The notes: a model not told the origin generated them from the sequence alone. 64,000 bases of DNA from Sphingobium arseniciresistens (GCA_029167225.1 JARFNK010000029.1:1-64000); one strand, 5' to 3'. Shown: positions 52,341 to 61,923, counted from the stretch's first letter. Numbers and translations are program-made.

Positions 52341-53860
52341 CCTTGCGCAGCCTTGCCCTGATCCTCGCCGCGCAGATGCTGGTCATGCCTTTCGCCTCGG
52401 CGTCGGCGCAATCACCCGCGCCCGTTCCGCCGAAGATTGCCGCCGCCATGCCGGATATCGACCGCATCTTCGCCGATTTCCAGCTGGACAGCCATGCGCC
52501 CGGCCTCGTCTACGGCATCGTGGCGGACGGGCGGCTGGTGCATGTGAAGGGGCTCGGCGTGCAGGACACGGCGCAGAACCGGCCGGTGACGCCCGACAGC
52601 CTGTTCCGCATCGCGTCGATGACCAAGAGCTTCACCGCGCTCGCCATCCTGAAGCTGCGGGAGGAGGGGAAGCTCTCGCTCGACGATCTCGCCGAAACCT
52701 ATGTGCCGGAAATGCGCGGATGGACCTATCCCACCGCCGACGCGCCGCGCATCCGCATCCGCGATCTGCTGACGCACACCGCCGGCTTCGTCACCGATAA
52801 TCCCTGGGGCGACAGGCAGCAGCCGCTCAGCCAGGCCGACTTCACCAGGATGTTGAAAGAGGGCGTGCCCTTCAGCAGCGCGGCCGGCACAAGCTATGAA
52901 TATTCCAATTTCGGTTTTGCGCTGCTCGGGCGGATCATCGCCAATATCACCCACATGCCCTATCGCAGCTATGTGGAGCGCGCGATCCTGACGCCGCTCG
53001 GCATGGCTGCCAGCGGTTTCGAAGTGACGGAGGCCCCGGCCGATCGCCGCGCCATCGGCTATCGCTGGGAAGACGGGCGATGGAAGGAAGAGCCGACCAT
53101 GGCGGACGGCGCCTTCAACGCCATGGGCGGGCTTCAGGTCAGCGCCAATGATTATGCCCGTTATGTCGCGTTCCTCCTGTCCGCTTGGCCTGCCCGCGAC
53201 GGCGCCGACACCGGGCCGGTGAAGCGTGCATCGGTGCGGATGCTGGCGGAAGGCAGCAATTTCGTGACCGTTTCCCAACGCACCGGCAAGAGCGGTCCGG
53301 GCGCCTGCCGTCTTGCGGCGGCCTATGGCTTCGGGATGCGCGTGGCGCAGGATTGCGACCTTGGCCTGACGCTGAGCCATGGTGGCGGCTATCCCGGCTA
53401 TGGCAGCCATGTGCTGCTGATGCCGCAATCGGGCATCGGCATCTTCGTCTTCACCAACCGCACCTATAATGGCGGGGCGCCCGCCGCATGGGATGCCGCC
53501 GTGGCGCTGCAGAAGGCGGGGGCGGTGGCAAGGCGCGCCCTCCCGGTGTCTGCGCTTCTGGCGGACGGCTATGCGGCGGCAGGGCGAATCTACGCCGCGG
53601 GCGATGTCATGGCGGCAAAGGACAGCCTCGCCATGAACTTCCTGATGGACAAGGATGCGCCCGCCTGGGCCAGGGCGATCGCGGCGGTGAAGGCGAATGC
53701 GGGGGCCTGCAAGACCGACGCGCCGATCACGCCGACGGGCGCGATGTCGGGCAGCTTCACCTGGGCGTGCACCAATGGCCGGGTGCAGGGCGAGATCCTG
53801 CTCGCGCCGACCAACCGCGCGACCATTCAGGAACTGAAATTCACGGGGCTGGCGCAATGA
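52337..53860 (+). CDS. Beta-lactamase-fold serine hydrolase, exported
   Basis: 507 residues. Signal peptide (LALILAAQMLVMPFASASA). Class C-like active site: Ser94-X2-Lys97 in ASMTKS, Tyr189-Ser-Asn in YEYSNFG, and the HGG-type triad LSHGGGYPG near 355. These enzymes hydrolyse peptidoglycan peptides, esters or beta-lactams; which is not readable. After the catalytic domain (to ~400) there is a ~100-residue C-terminal domain (MNFLMDKDAPAW ... GEILLAPTNRATIQELKF). It is coupled to vapC and to the next small membrane protein by ATGA overlaps, an odd operon for such a gene. Confidence 0.85.
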   Translation: MTLRSLALILAAQMLVMPFASASAQSPAPVPPKIAAAMPDIDRIFADFQLDSHAPGLVYGIVADGRLVHVKGLGVQDTAQNRPVTPDSLFRIASMTKSFTALAILKLREEGKLSLDDLAETYVPEMRGWTYPTADAPRIRIRDLLTHTAGFVTDNPWGDRQQPLSQADFTRMLKEGVPFSSAAGTSYEYSNFGFALLGRIIANITHMPYRSYVERAILTPLGMAASGFEVTEAPADRRAIGYRWEDGRWKEEPTMADGAFNAMGGLQVSANDYARYVAFLLSAWPARDGADTGPVKRASVRMLAEGSNFVTVSQRTGKSGPGACRLAAAYGFGMRVAQDCDLGLTLSHGGGYPGYGSHVLLMPQSGIGIFVFTNRTYNGGAPAAWDAAVALQKAGAVARRALPVSALLADGYAAAGRIYAAGDVMAAKDSLAMNFLMDKDAPAWARAIAAVKANAGACKTDAPITPTGAMSGSFTWACTNGRVQGEILLAPTNRATIQELKFTGLAQ

Positions 53861-54138
53861 TGCTGACGGCCTTCCTGCCCTGGCTTTATCTCGCTTCTCT
53901 GGTGGGGGCGGGCTGGCGGCTGTTCACGCTGCGCTGGCGGCGATGGCAGAGGGTGTTGGCGGGCGTGATGCTGGTCGTCATCACGCCGATGCTGTTCATC
54001 CTGCCCGCGCTGCTCAATCCCAGCTCGCCGATGGCTGATCTGCAGATGGCGATCGGCGTGGGCATGCTGGCCGCCGGCACCGTGGCGATGCTGTGCGGTG
54101 TTGCGCTCGGCTGGTTCTGGGCTAAGCGCGCGCGATGA
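53857..54138 (+). CDS. Small three-helix membrane protein, unknown function
   Basis: 93 residues. Three hydrophobic helices (about 3-20, 32-55 and 64-88) with Arg-rich loops ([12 protein letters not shown] between the first two) and a basic end (WAKRAR). No domain recognised. It overlaps the serine hydrolase stop by ATGA and the trmD start by ATGA, so it is translated between them. Only MM start at 53857 fits; the longer open frame to 53488 overlaps the hydrolase. Confidence 0.7.
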   Translation: MMLTAFLPWLYLASLVGAGWRLFTLRWRRWQRVLAGVMLVVITPMLFILPALLNPSSPMADLQMAIGVGMLAAGTVAMLCGVALGWFWAKRAR

Positions 54139-54872
54139 CCTTTGTTGCGCAGATTCTCACCCTCTATCCGGAGATGTTCCCCGGCCCCCTTGGCATGTCG
54201 CTCGCCGGGCGGGCGCTGGGTGAGGTGAAGTGGTCGTGCCATCCCATCCAGATCCGGGACTTCGCGACGGACAAACATAAGTCGGTGGACGATACCCCGG
54301 CCGGCGGCGGCGCGGGCATGGTGCTGCGCGCGGACGTGCTGGCCAGCGCCGTCGATCATGCGCTGGCGCTGGCGCCCGACCTGCCCGTGATCGCGATGAC
54401 GCCGCGCGGCGCCCCGGTCACGCAGGCGCGGGTGCGCGCGCTCGCATCCGGCCCCGGCGCCACGATTCTCTGCGGCCGTTTCGAGGGTTTCGACGAGCGG
54501 ATTTTCGAAGGCCGGCCGATCGAGCAGCTCTCCATGGGCGACATCATCCTGTCGGGCGGAGAAATGGGCGCGCTGATGCTGCTGGATGCTTGCGTTCGTC
54601 TGCTTCCCGGTGTAATGGGCGCCGCTTCCAGTGGGGATGAGGAGAGCTTCGAAAGCGGCCTCCTTGAATATCCGCACTATACCCGACCCGCTGAGTGGGA
54701 AGGGCGCACGATCCCGCAAGTGTTGCGATCTGGGGATCATGCGAAGATCGCGGCCTGGCGGAAACAACGGGCCGAGGATGATACAAGGCTAAGGCGGCCG
54801 GACCTTTGGGAGCGTCACAGGGACGTTCGGGACCAGTCGCCCTCTGGTGCGCAACGAACGAAGAAGGACTAG
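54135..54872 (+). CDS. trmD: tRNA (guanine37-N1)-methyltransferase
   Basis: 245 residues. [20 protein letters not shown] starts the SPOUT domain; the trefoil-knot SAM site shows as [14 protein letters not shown], then [20 protein letters not shown] (quoted in part), and the C-terminal helices include [13 protein letters not shown] and [16 protein letters not shown]. It methylates G37 to prevent frameshifting. rplS starts seven bases after its stop. Confidence 0.97.
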   Translation: MTFVAQILTLYPEMFPGPLGMSLAGRALGEVKWSCHPIQIRDFATDKHKSVDDTPAGGGAGMVLRADVLASAVDHALALAPDLPVIAMTPRGAPVTQARVRALASGPGATILCGRFEGFDERIFEGRPIEQLSMGDIILSGGEMGALMLLDACVRLLPGVMGAASSGDEESFESGLLEYPHYTRPAEWEGRTIPQVLRSGDHAKIAAWRKQRAEDDTRLRRPDLWERHRDVRDQSPSGAQRTKKD

Positions 54873-54878
54873 AGGCAT

Positions 54879-55247
54879 ATGAACCTCATCCAGCAGATCG
54901 AGGCGGAGAACATCGCCGCCCTCGCAAAGGACATCCCGGAATTCCGCGCCGGTGACACGCTGCGCGTCGGCGTGAAGGTCATCGAAGGTGACCGCAGCCG
55001 CGTCCAGAACTATGAAGGCGTGTGCATCGCCCGCTCGAACAAGGGCATGGGCAGCAACTTCACCGTGCGCAAGATCTCGTTCGGTGAAGGCGTGGAGCGC
55101 GTATTCCCGCTCTATTCGCCGAACATCGATTCGATCACCGTCGTCCGTCGCGGCGTGGTGCGTCGTGCGAAGCTTTACTATCTGCGCGGCCGCACCGGCA
55201 AGCGCGCGCGTATCGCCGAGCGTCGCGACGTCCGCACCGAGGGCTGA
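54879..55247 (+). CDS. rplS: 50S ribosomal protein L19
   Basis: 122 residues with the L19 signature: [52 protein letters not shown] and [18 protein letters not shown] (each a part). It sits at the 30S-50S interface. It ends the ribosomal block and is followed by a strong terminator. Confidence 0.98.
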   Translation: MNLIQQIEAENIAALAKDIPEFRAGDTLRVGVKVIEGDRSRVQNYEGVCIARSNKGMGSNFTVRKISFGEGVERVFPLYSPNIDSITVVRRGVVRRAKLYYLRGRTGKRARIAERRDVRTEG

Positions 55248-55282
55248 TATCGCCGCATCGCGGTTCAAGTCGAAAGAAATGA

Positions 55283-55311
55283 GGGCGCCGGATCATTCCG
55301 GCGCCCTTTTT
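55283..55311 (+). terminator. Rho-independent terminator of the rplS block
   Basis: Perfect 10-bp stem GGGCGCCGGA / TCCGGCGCCC, loop TCAT, then TTTTT. It starts 36 bases after the rplS stop. Confidence 0.93.
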
Positions 55312-55495
55312 CGTTGCGCGCTGCCGGGGCGGAAAGGGTGTTTCCTAAATATTTCTCGGAAATCAGTGGTTTGCATTTCGCTTCGTGCCAGCAATATTTT
55401 GTAACAGGCCAAGCATAGGCGGGACATCCTGCATCACTAGATAATGTTCCGTACCGGCGCGCTGAGACCGTCGGGCTTTTTCTAAGGAGACCCAC

Positions 55496-55963
55496 ATGAA
55501 CCTGAACCTCCTCGTCGGGGGCGCGCTGCTTTGCCTCGCCGCCATCCCCGCGACCGCATCTGCCGAAACCGTCGTGCATCAGGCCGATGTCGCGCATGCC
55601 GCCATGCCCGTGAAGGCCACCTACAAGACGCAGTGGGCCGTCACCACGGACGAGATCGCCCCCAAGCACGCCTCGCGCCAGATCCTTCCCATATGCCGCT
55701 GGCAGGCCAATGTCGTCGTCGCCCGTGAAGTGCATGGCGCAAACGGCGCGATCGCGGCACTCGGCAAGCCCGTCCATCAGCTCGCCGGCACCAGCGGCAC
55801 CGAAATGGGCCGCTGCGCCGACGCCAAGGGCCGCATCAACGCGGAAGTCGCCCGCCATGCCGGCAAGCAGCAGTCCGCCAGCGTGCAGGCTGCGCAGCAG
55901 GATCATGGCGCGCTGATGAGCGAACTGGACGGCGTGGCGCGTCTGGCCGGCAAGGCCATCTGA
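55496..55963 (+). CDS. Exported protein of unknown function
   Basis: 155 residues with a signal peptide (LNLLVGGALLCLAAIPATASA, cleaved about residue 23). The mature part is hydrophilic, with one or two cysteines (ICRWQ, RCADAKG) and a C-terminal helical stretch rich in Gln and Ala (KQQSASVQAAQQDHGALMSEL). No known family. AAGGAG before the ATG. Followed by a 12-bp-stem hairpin at 55993. Confidence 0.7.
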   Translation: MNLNLLVGGALLCLAAIPATASAETVVHQADVAHAAMPVKATYKTQWAVTTDEIAPKHASRQILPICRWQANVVVAREVHGANGAIAALGKPVHQLAGTSGTEMGRCADAKGRINAEVARHAGKQQSASVQAAQQDHGALMSELDGVARLAGKAI

Positions 55964-55992
55964 CACGCGCCTGTTGGCAGCACCGATCTAAA

Positions 55993-56024
55993 GGCGCCCC
56001 CGACACTGACCCGTCGGGGGCGCC
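55993..56024 (+). terminator. Long GC-rich hairpin after exported-protein gene
   Basis: GGCGCCCCCGAC, loop ACTGACCC, GTCGGGGGCGCC: a perfect 12-bp stem 30 bases past the stop. No T-run follows, so termination may be factor-dependent. Confidence 0.6.
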
Positions 56025-56110
56025 TGTCACGCCATATGCCTCTTCGCATGGTTGAAACTCCAGCAGGAGGCTTCTAAGTCAATGCCCTGTCGCAAAGGCC
56101 CACATCACCG

Positions 56111-56821
56111 ATGACTGCCCCCAACGTACTGATTGTCGAAGATGATCCAGCATTGCGCACGCTGGTGATGCGGTCGTTGCAGCAGAATGGCTTTGTCGGT
56201 CGGCCGGCGGGGTCCGCGCCGGAAATGTGGAATGTCCTGAACGACATGCCCATCGACGTGGTGATCCTGGACGTGATGCTGCCGGGCACGCAAGGCCTGG
56301 ACCTGTGCCGCCAGATCCGCCAGCAGAGCGACGTGCCCATAATCTTCGTAAGCGCGAAGGGCACGGAGGTCGACCGCGTCATCGGCCTTGAGCTGGGCGC
56401 GGACGACTATCTGGCCAAGCCCTTCGACACCCGTGAGCTGATCGCCCGCATCCGCGCGATCCTGCGGCGCGGCCGGATGGACCGGCAGCATGAGGGCGCG
56501 GGGCGTCGCGAGGCGCGCTTCGATGGCTGGACGGTGGATTTCCCCCGCCGCGAGGTGCGCTCGCCCAGCGGCGCCGCCGTCGACCTGACCGGCGCCGAGT
56601 TCGACCTGCTGACCACGCTGATCGACAACCCTCAGCGTGTGATCGCCCGCGAGCGCCTGATCGAAATGTCGCGCACCCGCCTGGGCGACAGTTCCGACCG
56701 CAGCGTCGACGTGCTCATCAGCCGCCTGCGCCGCAAGATCTCGCAGACGGGCGGCACCGCGCCGATCGTGACTGTGCGCGGCATCGGCTATATGTTCAGC
56801 GCCGAAGTGGAGCGCGTTTGA
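56111..56821 (+). CDS. OmpR-family response regulator
   Basis: 236 residues. Receiver with Asp11/Asp12 pocket, phosphoacceptor Asp54 (VILDVMLPG), the conserved Lys in YLAKPFDTRE; C-terminal winged helix (LTGAEFDLLTTLIDNPQRVIARERLIE; quoted by ends) ending VRGIGYMFSAEV. The sensor kinase follows, overlapping its stop. Regulated genes unknown. Confidence 0.93.
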   Translation: MTAPNVLIVEDDPALRTLVMRSLQQNGFVGRPAGSAPEMWNVLNDMPIDVVILDVMLPGTQGLDLCRQIRQQSDVPIIFVSAKGTEVDRVIGLELGADDYLAKPFDTRELIARIRAILRRGRMDRQHEGAGRREARFDGWTVDFPRREVRSPSGAAVDLTGAEFDLLTTLIDNPQRVIARERLIEMSRTRLGDSSDRSVDVLISRLRRKISQTGGTAPIVTVRGIGYMFSAEVERV

Positions 56822-58149
56822 ACGCATGGTTGCATCCGTCGGTAGGGCTGGTCGGGCGAATCCTGGCCATTGTCCTGCTGACGATCCTGATCGAATTCTG
56901 CGCCAGCACGGTCCTGTATGACCGGGCCAGCAACCTGCGCGTGCGCGAGGATGAGGCGCATCGCGTCGCCGAGCATCTGGCATCCGCGAGCCGGGTGATG
57001 ATCCAGCGCCAGCCGGCCGAACGGCCTGCGGTGGCGGCCCGGCTTTCCAGCAAGAATTTTTCGGTCCGCTGGCTGCCGGTGATGCCCCCCGCGCCGCCCA
57101 TGTCTGCTGCGCTCATCGACATGCGGGATCAGGTGATCGCCTGGGAGCCTGCGCTGAACGATCATCATCTGCATCTCTACCTGAAGGCGCCGGGGCGGGG
57201 CGGCACGGTCGCGGGCGGCATCATGCTGGCGGACGGCAGCTGGCTGGCGTTCAAGGCGCCGCAGCTGGTGGACGAGAACAAGTTCCGCGTCGCGTGGTTC
57301 GCGATGATGGGGGTCATCGCGATCGGGGTCAGCCTGATCGCCATCCTGCTGATCCGCTGGACGCTGCGGCCGGTCCGCACGCTGTCAAAGGCGGCGGCCC
57401 TCATCGGCCATGGGCAGGAGGTCGAACCGATCCCCGAGCATGGCGGCGGCGAGGTGCGCGGGCTCATCCGCGCATTCAACGAAATGCAGTCGCGCATCCA
57501 TTCCCTGATCGCCGACCGGACGGAGGCGCTGGCGGCGGTAGGCCATGACCTGCGCACGCCGCTCAGTCGCCTCCAGCTGCGCTCCGAGGCGATCAGCGAC
57601 GATGCGCTGCGCGCGGCGATCAGCACCGATGTCCGCGAGATGGAAGGCATGGTGTCCTCCCTGCTCGCCTATCTGGGCGGAGAGGATGATCCCGAAGCGC
57701 GCCAGCGCGTCGATGTCGCCGTGATGGTCGCGACACTGGTGGACGAGGTGGAGGATGCCGGCGGCCTGGCCAGCTATGAGGGGCTGGACCATGCCGAACG
57801 CAGCGTGCGGCCGGTGGGCTTCAAGCGGGCCATGCGCAATATCGTGGAAAATGCCGCGAAATATGGCGATCGGGTCGCGGTGACGGTGCAGGACGACGAT
57901 GGCGCGCTCGTCATCATCGTCGAGGATGATGGGCCGGGCATCGCGCCGGACATGCTGGACGAGGTGCTCAAGCCCTTCATCCGGCTTGATCCCGCGCGGG
58001 GCAGGAATACCGGCGGGCTTGGCCTTGGCCTTGCCATCTCGGCTCGTGCGATCGAGCTGGAAGGGGCGAGCCTGACGCTCATGAACCGCGAAGAGGGCGG
58101 CCTGCGCGTCACGGTGCGGTTGCCAAGGGAAGCGCCTGCGTCCGCCTGA
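56818..58149 (+). CDS. Membrane sensor histidine kinase
   Basis: 443 residues from a TTG start overlapping the response-regulator stop. First membrane helix LVGRILAIVLLTILIEFCA, periplasmic region of ~130 residues, second helix near 160-182 (MMGVIAIGVSLIAILLIRW), HAMP (TLRPVRTLSKAAALIG), H-box with His243 (AVGHDLRTPLSRL), N-box NIVENAAKYG, D-box DDGPGIAPDM and G2 GGLGLGLAIS. It belongs to the EnvZ/RstB-like group. The sensed signal is unknown. Confidence 0.92.
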   Translation: MNAWLHPSVGLVGRILAIVLLTILIEFCASTVLYDRASNLRVREDEAHRVAEHLASASRVMIQRQPAERPAVAARLSSKNFSVRWLPVMPPAPPMSAALIDMRDQVIAWEPALNDHHLHLYLKAPGRGGTVAGGIMLADGSWLAFKAPQLVDENKFRVAWFAMMGVIAIGVSLIAILLIRWTLRPVRTLSKAAALIGHGQEVEPIPEHGGGEVRGLIRAFNEMQSRIHSLIADRTEALAAVGHDLRTPLSRLQLRSEAISDDALRAAISTDVREMEGMVSSLLAYLGGEDDPEARQRVDVAVMVATLVDEVEDAGGLASYEGLDHAERSVRPVGFKRAMRNIVENAAKYGDRVAVTVQDDDGALVIIVEDDGPGIAPDMLDEVLKPFIRLDPARGRNTGGLGLGLAISARAIELEGASLTLMNREEGGLRVTVRLPREAPASA

Positions 58150-58433
58150 TGCGGGTAGGGCTGATGGACATCCCGCCCTGACGGCCTGCAAATGGCGATG
58201 TCGACCCTAAGGGCGCGGTGCTCTTCGCAATTGGGGCGGGGGCGGCACACCATAGGCGCATGTCGTCGCGCTTTCAGGCCCGGTCGACACGCCTCCACGC
58301 TTTCTCCATCGCCCAGACATAATTCCTCACAAATCCGCTGCGCCGCAGCAAAGTGACATCCCTATTCTCCGATAGTCGCAAGAACCCTGCCTGCCCCCTG
58401 GCGGGGCGGCGAAAATTATACGGAGAGAGCATC

Positions 58434-59129
58434 ATGAACGAGCTCATTGGTCGCGTTTACAGTTTCGAGAAGCATGTCTTCCCCAACCAGAGCGCCCTGT
58501 ACAACCGCCTCGCAAGCGACGGTCAGAGCCCCAAGGCGCTGATGATCTCCTGCGCGGACAGCCGCATCGTGCCCGAGCACATCATGCAGGCCGAGCCGGG
58601 CGACCTGTTCGTCTGCCGCAACGCCGGCAACATCGTGCCCCCCTTTGCGACCCAGAATGGCGGCGTGTCCTCGACCGTCGAATATGCGGTCGTGGCGCTG
58701 GGCGTGCGCGACATCATCGTGTGCGGCCATTCGGACTGCGGCGCGATGAAGGCGCTGGTCCATGAGGAAGCGCTGGCGCCCATGCCCAACGTCGCCGCCT
58801 GGCTGCGCCACAGCCATGCCGCGCAGAAGGTCGCGCGCGAAAGCTATCCCGACATGTCGGACCATGAGCGGGTTCGCACCGTCAGCCTGGAAAATGTCGT
58901 CGCGCAGCTTGCGCATCTGCGCACCCATCCGTCGGTCGCGGCCGGCATCGCCCGCGGCGAGATCGCGCTGCATGGCTGGTTCGTCGACATCCATGCCGGC
59001 GTGATCCTGGGCCTTGACGGCGAGACGGGTCGCTTCCTGCCGATGCGCGAGGGCGAACCGATGCCGGTCGCGTTGCCGCATCAGCAGCGCCGGGCCTCCG
59101 ACACGACCTATCTCCAGGCCGCAGAATAA
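58434..59129 (+). CDS. Beta-class carbonic anhydrase
   Basis: 231 residues. Zinc ligands Cys40 (SCADSR, with the Asp-Arg dyad Asp42/Arg44), His99 and Cys102 (CGHSDCGAM). It interconverts CO2 and bicarbonate in the cytoplasm. GGAGAG before ATG 58434; the frame's extension to 58353 is not family-like. The SulP transporter starts 11 bases later, so the pair probably manages bicarbonate together. Confidence 0.95.
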   Translation: MNELIGRVYSFEKHVFPNQSALYNRLASDGQSPKALMISCADSRIVPEHIMQAEPGDLFVCRNAGNIVPPFATQNGGVSSTVEYAVVALGVRDIIVCGHSDCGAMKALVHEEALAPMPNVAAWLRHSHAAQKVARESYPDMSDHERVRTVSLENVVAQLAHLRTHPSVAAGIARGEIALHGWFVDIHAGVILGLDGETGRFLPMREGEPMPVALPHQQRRASDTTYLQAAE

Positions 59130-59140
59130 GGGAAAGCCCG

Positions 59141-60637
59141 ATGGCCATCTCCATGCCCAAGAGTTTCAGCCGTGACTTCACGGCATCCATCGTTGTCTTC
59201 CTGGTGGCGATGCCCCTGTGCATGGGGATTGCCGTCGCGTCCGGCGTGCCGGCCGAAAAGGGACTGATCACCGGCATCATCGGCGGCCTTGTCGTCGGGT
59301 TCCTCGCCGGATCGCCGCTGCAGGTCAGCGGCCCTGCCGCCGGCCTTGCGGTCATCGTGTTCGAGATCGTGCGGGACCAGGGGCTTTCGGCCCTTGGCCC
59401 GATCCTGATCATCGCCGGCGCCATTCAGGTGATCGCCGGCGTGCTGCGCGCCGGGGGATGGTTTCGCGCCATCTCCCCCGCCGTGGTCCACGGCATGCTG
59501 GCGGGCATCGGCATATTGATCGTCGTCGGCCAGTTCCATGTGCTGTTCGATGACAAGCCGCTGCCGAGCGGACTGTCCAACCTGATGGCCATGCCCGGCC
59601 AGATCCTGGGCCTCAACGAGCAGTCGGCGCTGATCGCCTTCCTCGTCGGCCTGACCACCATCGGCGGCATGCTCGGATGGGAGAAATTCCGTCCGGCCGC
59701 GCTTCGGCTGGTGCCGGGCGCGCTCGTCGGCGTGATGCTGGCGACGATCGTGGCCTTCGCCCTTGGCCTGCCGGTGGCGCGCGTGACCGTGCCTGAATCC
59801 ATCGTTGCGGCGGTCAACCTGCCGGAAGCCGGAATCCTGTCGCAGTTCACCAACCCCACGATCATCATGACCGCGCTCGCCATTGCCTTCATCGCCAGTG
59901 CCGAAACGCTGCTGTCGGCGGCGGCGGTCGACCGCATGCATGACGGCGTGCGGACCGACTATAACAAGGAACTGCGGGCGCAGGGCGTGGGCAACATGCT
60001 GTGCGGCGTAGCGGGCTCGATCCCGATGACCGGCGTCATCGTCCGCAGCTCCGCCAACGTTCAGGCCGGCGCGATGACGCGGCTGTCCGCCATCCTGCAT
60101 GGCGTCTGGATCCTCGGCTTCGTCGCGCTGCTGCCCTGGTTGCTGCGTGAAATCCCGATGGCGGCGCTGGCCGGCATCCTCGTCATCACCGGCGTCCGTC
60201 TGGTCAGCGTTGCCCATGTGAAGCACCTGTTCCACCAATATGGTCCGCTGCCCGCCATCATCTGGGCAGTCACGCTGGTGATGGTGGTCACGACGGACCT
60301 GCTGACCGGCGTGCTCACCGGCCTTGCGCTCTCGGTACTGGAGCTTCTGCCCCATGTCCGCCGCCTTGGCCTGACCATGGACACGCAGCAGCAGGGCGGC
60401 GCGCATGAGATCGCGCTCGGCGGTTCGGCAACATTCCTGTCGCTGCCCAAATTGTCGGCCAAGCTGGAGGAAGCGCCCGTCGGGCAATTCATCCGGCTGA
60501 ACATGGAGCGCCTGTCCCATATCGACCACACCTGCGCAGAGATGCTGCGCGAGTGGATCGATCGCCGTCGTCGCGCGGGCGGCAATATCGAACTGGCCGG
60601 CGCCACCGACCGGATGCGGCGCTATGTCGGCCATTAG
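59141..60637 (+). CDS. SulP-family anion (probably bicarbonate) transporter
   Basis: 498 residues: ten or more membrane helices beginning FLVAMPLCMGIAVASGVPAEKG (SulP signature), with GPAAGLAVIVFE and a C-terminal STAS domain (~400-498; FIRLNMERLSHIDHTCAEMLREW, in part). SulP members take sulfate, bicarbonate or dicarboxylates; the carbonic anhydrase directly upstream points to bicarbonate, as in BicA-type systems. The substrate remains inferred. Confidence 0.88.
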   Translation: MAISMPKSFSRDFTASIVVFLVAMPLCMGIAVASGVPAEKGLITGIIGGLVVGFLAGSPLQVSGPAAGLAVIVFEIVRDQGLSALGPILIIAGAIQVIAGVLRAGGWFRAISPAVVHGMLAGIGILIVVGQFHVLFDDKPLPSGLSNLMAMPGQILGLNEQSALIAFLVGLTTIGGMLGWEKFRPAALRLVPGALVGVMLATIVAFALGLPVARVTVPESIVAAVNLPEAGILSQFTNPTIIMTALAIAFIASAETLLSAAAVDRMHDGVRTDYNKELRAQGVGNMLCGVAGSIPMTGVIVRSSANVQAGAMTRLSAILHGVWILGFVALLPWLLREIPMAALAGILVITGVRLVSVAHVKHLFHQYGPLPAIIWAVTLVMVVTTDLLTGVLTGLALSVLELLPHVRRLGLTMDTQQQGGAHEIALGGSATFLSLPKLSAKLEEAPVGQFIRLNMERLSHIDHTCAEMLREWIDRRRRAGGNIELAGATDRMRRYVGH

Positions 60638-60967
60638 GGCCATTTGATCGGCCAGTGTTCATGCTGATCTCGTTCGCCATGGCCAGTCAATGCTCCAGGC
60701 CGGAAGCCATGCGCTTCCGGCCTGGAAACAATTTAGAAACAAATCGAAAATCTATTTCTATAAATGAGAAACTATTGAGCAACAAACCGTTGCTTCATCA
60801 GCACATCAGTCATGCTTGTTTGCATTTCGGGAAATCGGACATGTCATTATTCCGCAGTTGCGAATAACATTTGTTCACCCGATCGATTCATTACCTTGTC
60901 TTGCGGCATGAGATCACTGAACGATTGGGCGCAGGGTGGAACATTCTTTGTAAAAAGGGGAATGTTC
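60638..60967. other. Gene-free AT-rich stretch before the TorF-like gene
   Basis: 330 bases with no gene. It begins with the hairpin at 60695-60725, then is markedly AT-rich (60730-60960), containing A/T runs such as AATTTAGAAACAAAT and GAAAATCTATTTCTATAAATGAG; this should hold the porin promoter. I do not see a clear -35/-10 pair. Confidence 0.4.
60695..60725 (+). terminator. 12-bp-stem hairpin after SulP gene
   Basis: CCAGGCCGGAAG, loop CCATGCG, CTTCCGGCCTGG: a perfect 12-bp stem 57 bases after the SulP stop. An A-rich region rather than a T-run follows. Confidence 0.6.
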
Positions 60968-61780
60968 ATGAAATTCTATCTCGCTTGCGCCGTGTGTGCG
61001 CTGATGTCGAGCGCACCGGCTCTCGCTCAGGAAGAACCTTCAGGACCGATCACCGTAACGGGCAGCGTCGGTCTCGTTTCCGATTACCGTTTCCGCGGCG
61101 TCTCGCAGAGCGACGAGGAAATGGCGATCCAGGGCGGCGCCACCATCACCCATGAAAGCGGCTTCTATGTCGGCACCTGGGCATCCAACCTATCGGGCTG
61201 GGGCACCTTTGGCGGCGCGAACATGGAGCTGGACATCTATGGCGGCTACACCCTGCCCGTGGGCGGCGGTACGCTTGATGTCGGCCTGACCTGGTACATG
61301 TATCCGGGCGGCTTCTCGAACACCGACTTCGCCGAACCCTATGTGAAGCTCAGCGGCACCGCCGGCCCGGTAAAGCTGCTCGCCGGCGTCGCCTATGCGC
61401 CCAAGCAGGAAGCGCTGGGCAACTGGTCGAACACGCCTGAAAGCGTTGCCGGCGACAAGGAGGACAATCTGTACCTCTGGGGCGACATCAGCTCCGGCAT
61501 CCCCAACACGCCGCTGACGCTGAAGGGCCATATCGGCTATTCGGACGGCAACCCCGGCCTTGGCCCCAATGGCACCAGCGTCGCGCCGACCGGCAAATAT
61601 TGGGACTGGCTGGTAGGCGCTGACCTGGCCGTCGGCCCGGCAACGCTGGGCGTCGCCTATGTCGACACCGACATCAGCAAGTCGGAATCGGCCTATCTGC
61701 TGCCGAACCTCTCCTCGACCAAGGACGGTTCGTCGATCGTATCGGGCAAGATCCTCTTCACCGCCTCGATCGCCTTCTAA
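60968..61780 (+). CDS. TorF-family putative porin
   Basis: 270 residues. Signal peptide MKFYLACAVCALMSSAPALA; barrel begins TVTGSVGLVSDYRFRGVSQSD, the characteristic opening of the TorF (TIGR02001-type) family, with GFYVGTWASNLSGWG and a C-terminal Phe (FTASIAF). Start 60968 chosen because AAGGGGA lies 6-7 bases upstream; the ATG at 60962 touches that box. Transported substance unknown. Confidence 0.88.
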   Translation: MKFYLACAVCALMSSAPALAQEEPSGPITVTGSVGLVSDYRFRGVSQSDEEMAIQGGATITHESGFYVGTWASNLSGWGTFGGANMELDIYGGYTLPVGGGTLDVGLTWYMYPGGFSNTDFAEPYVKLSGTAGPVKLLAGVAYAPKQEALGNWSNTPESVAGDKEDNLYLWGDISSGIPNTPLTLKGHIGYSDGNPGLGPNGTSVAPTGKYWDWLVGADLAVGPATLGVAYVDTDISKSESAYLLPNLSSTKDGSSIVSGKILFTASIAF

Positions 61781-61923
61781 TTCGGGCGCAAGCCTCACGG
61801 GCAGGTGCCGGGTTTGGTTCGCCAGGCCCGGCATCGTCATTTCAGGGTGAGGCCGTCTCCGTCGTCCCGATCAGCCGACACGGCAGGCCTGATCCTTTCA
61901 TGCTTGCTGCAGGACCATATCCC

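Noticed and set aside
61803-61832. Terminator after the TorF-like gene
   Set aside because: TGCCGGG and CCCGGCA are inverted but separated by 14 bases and lack a T-run; too weak to call.
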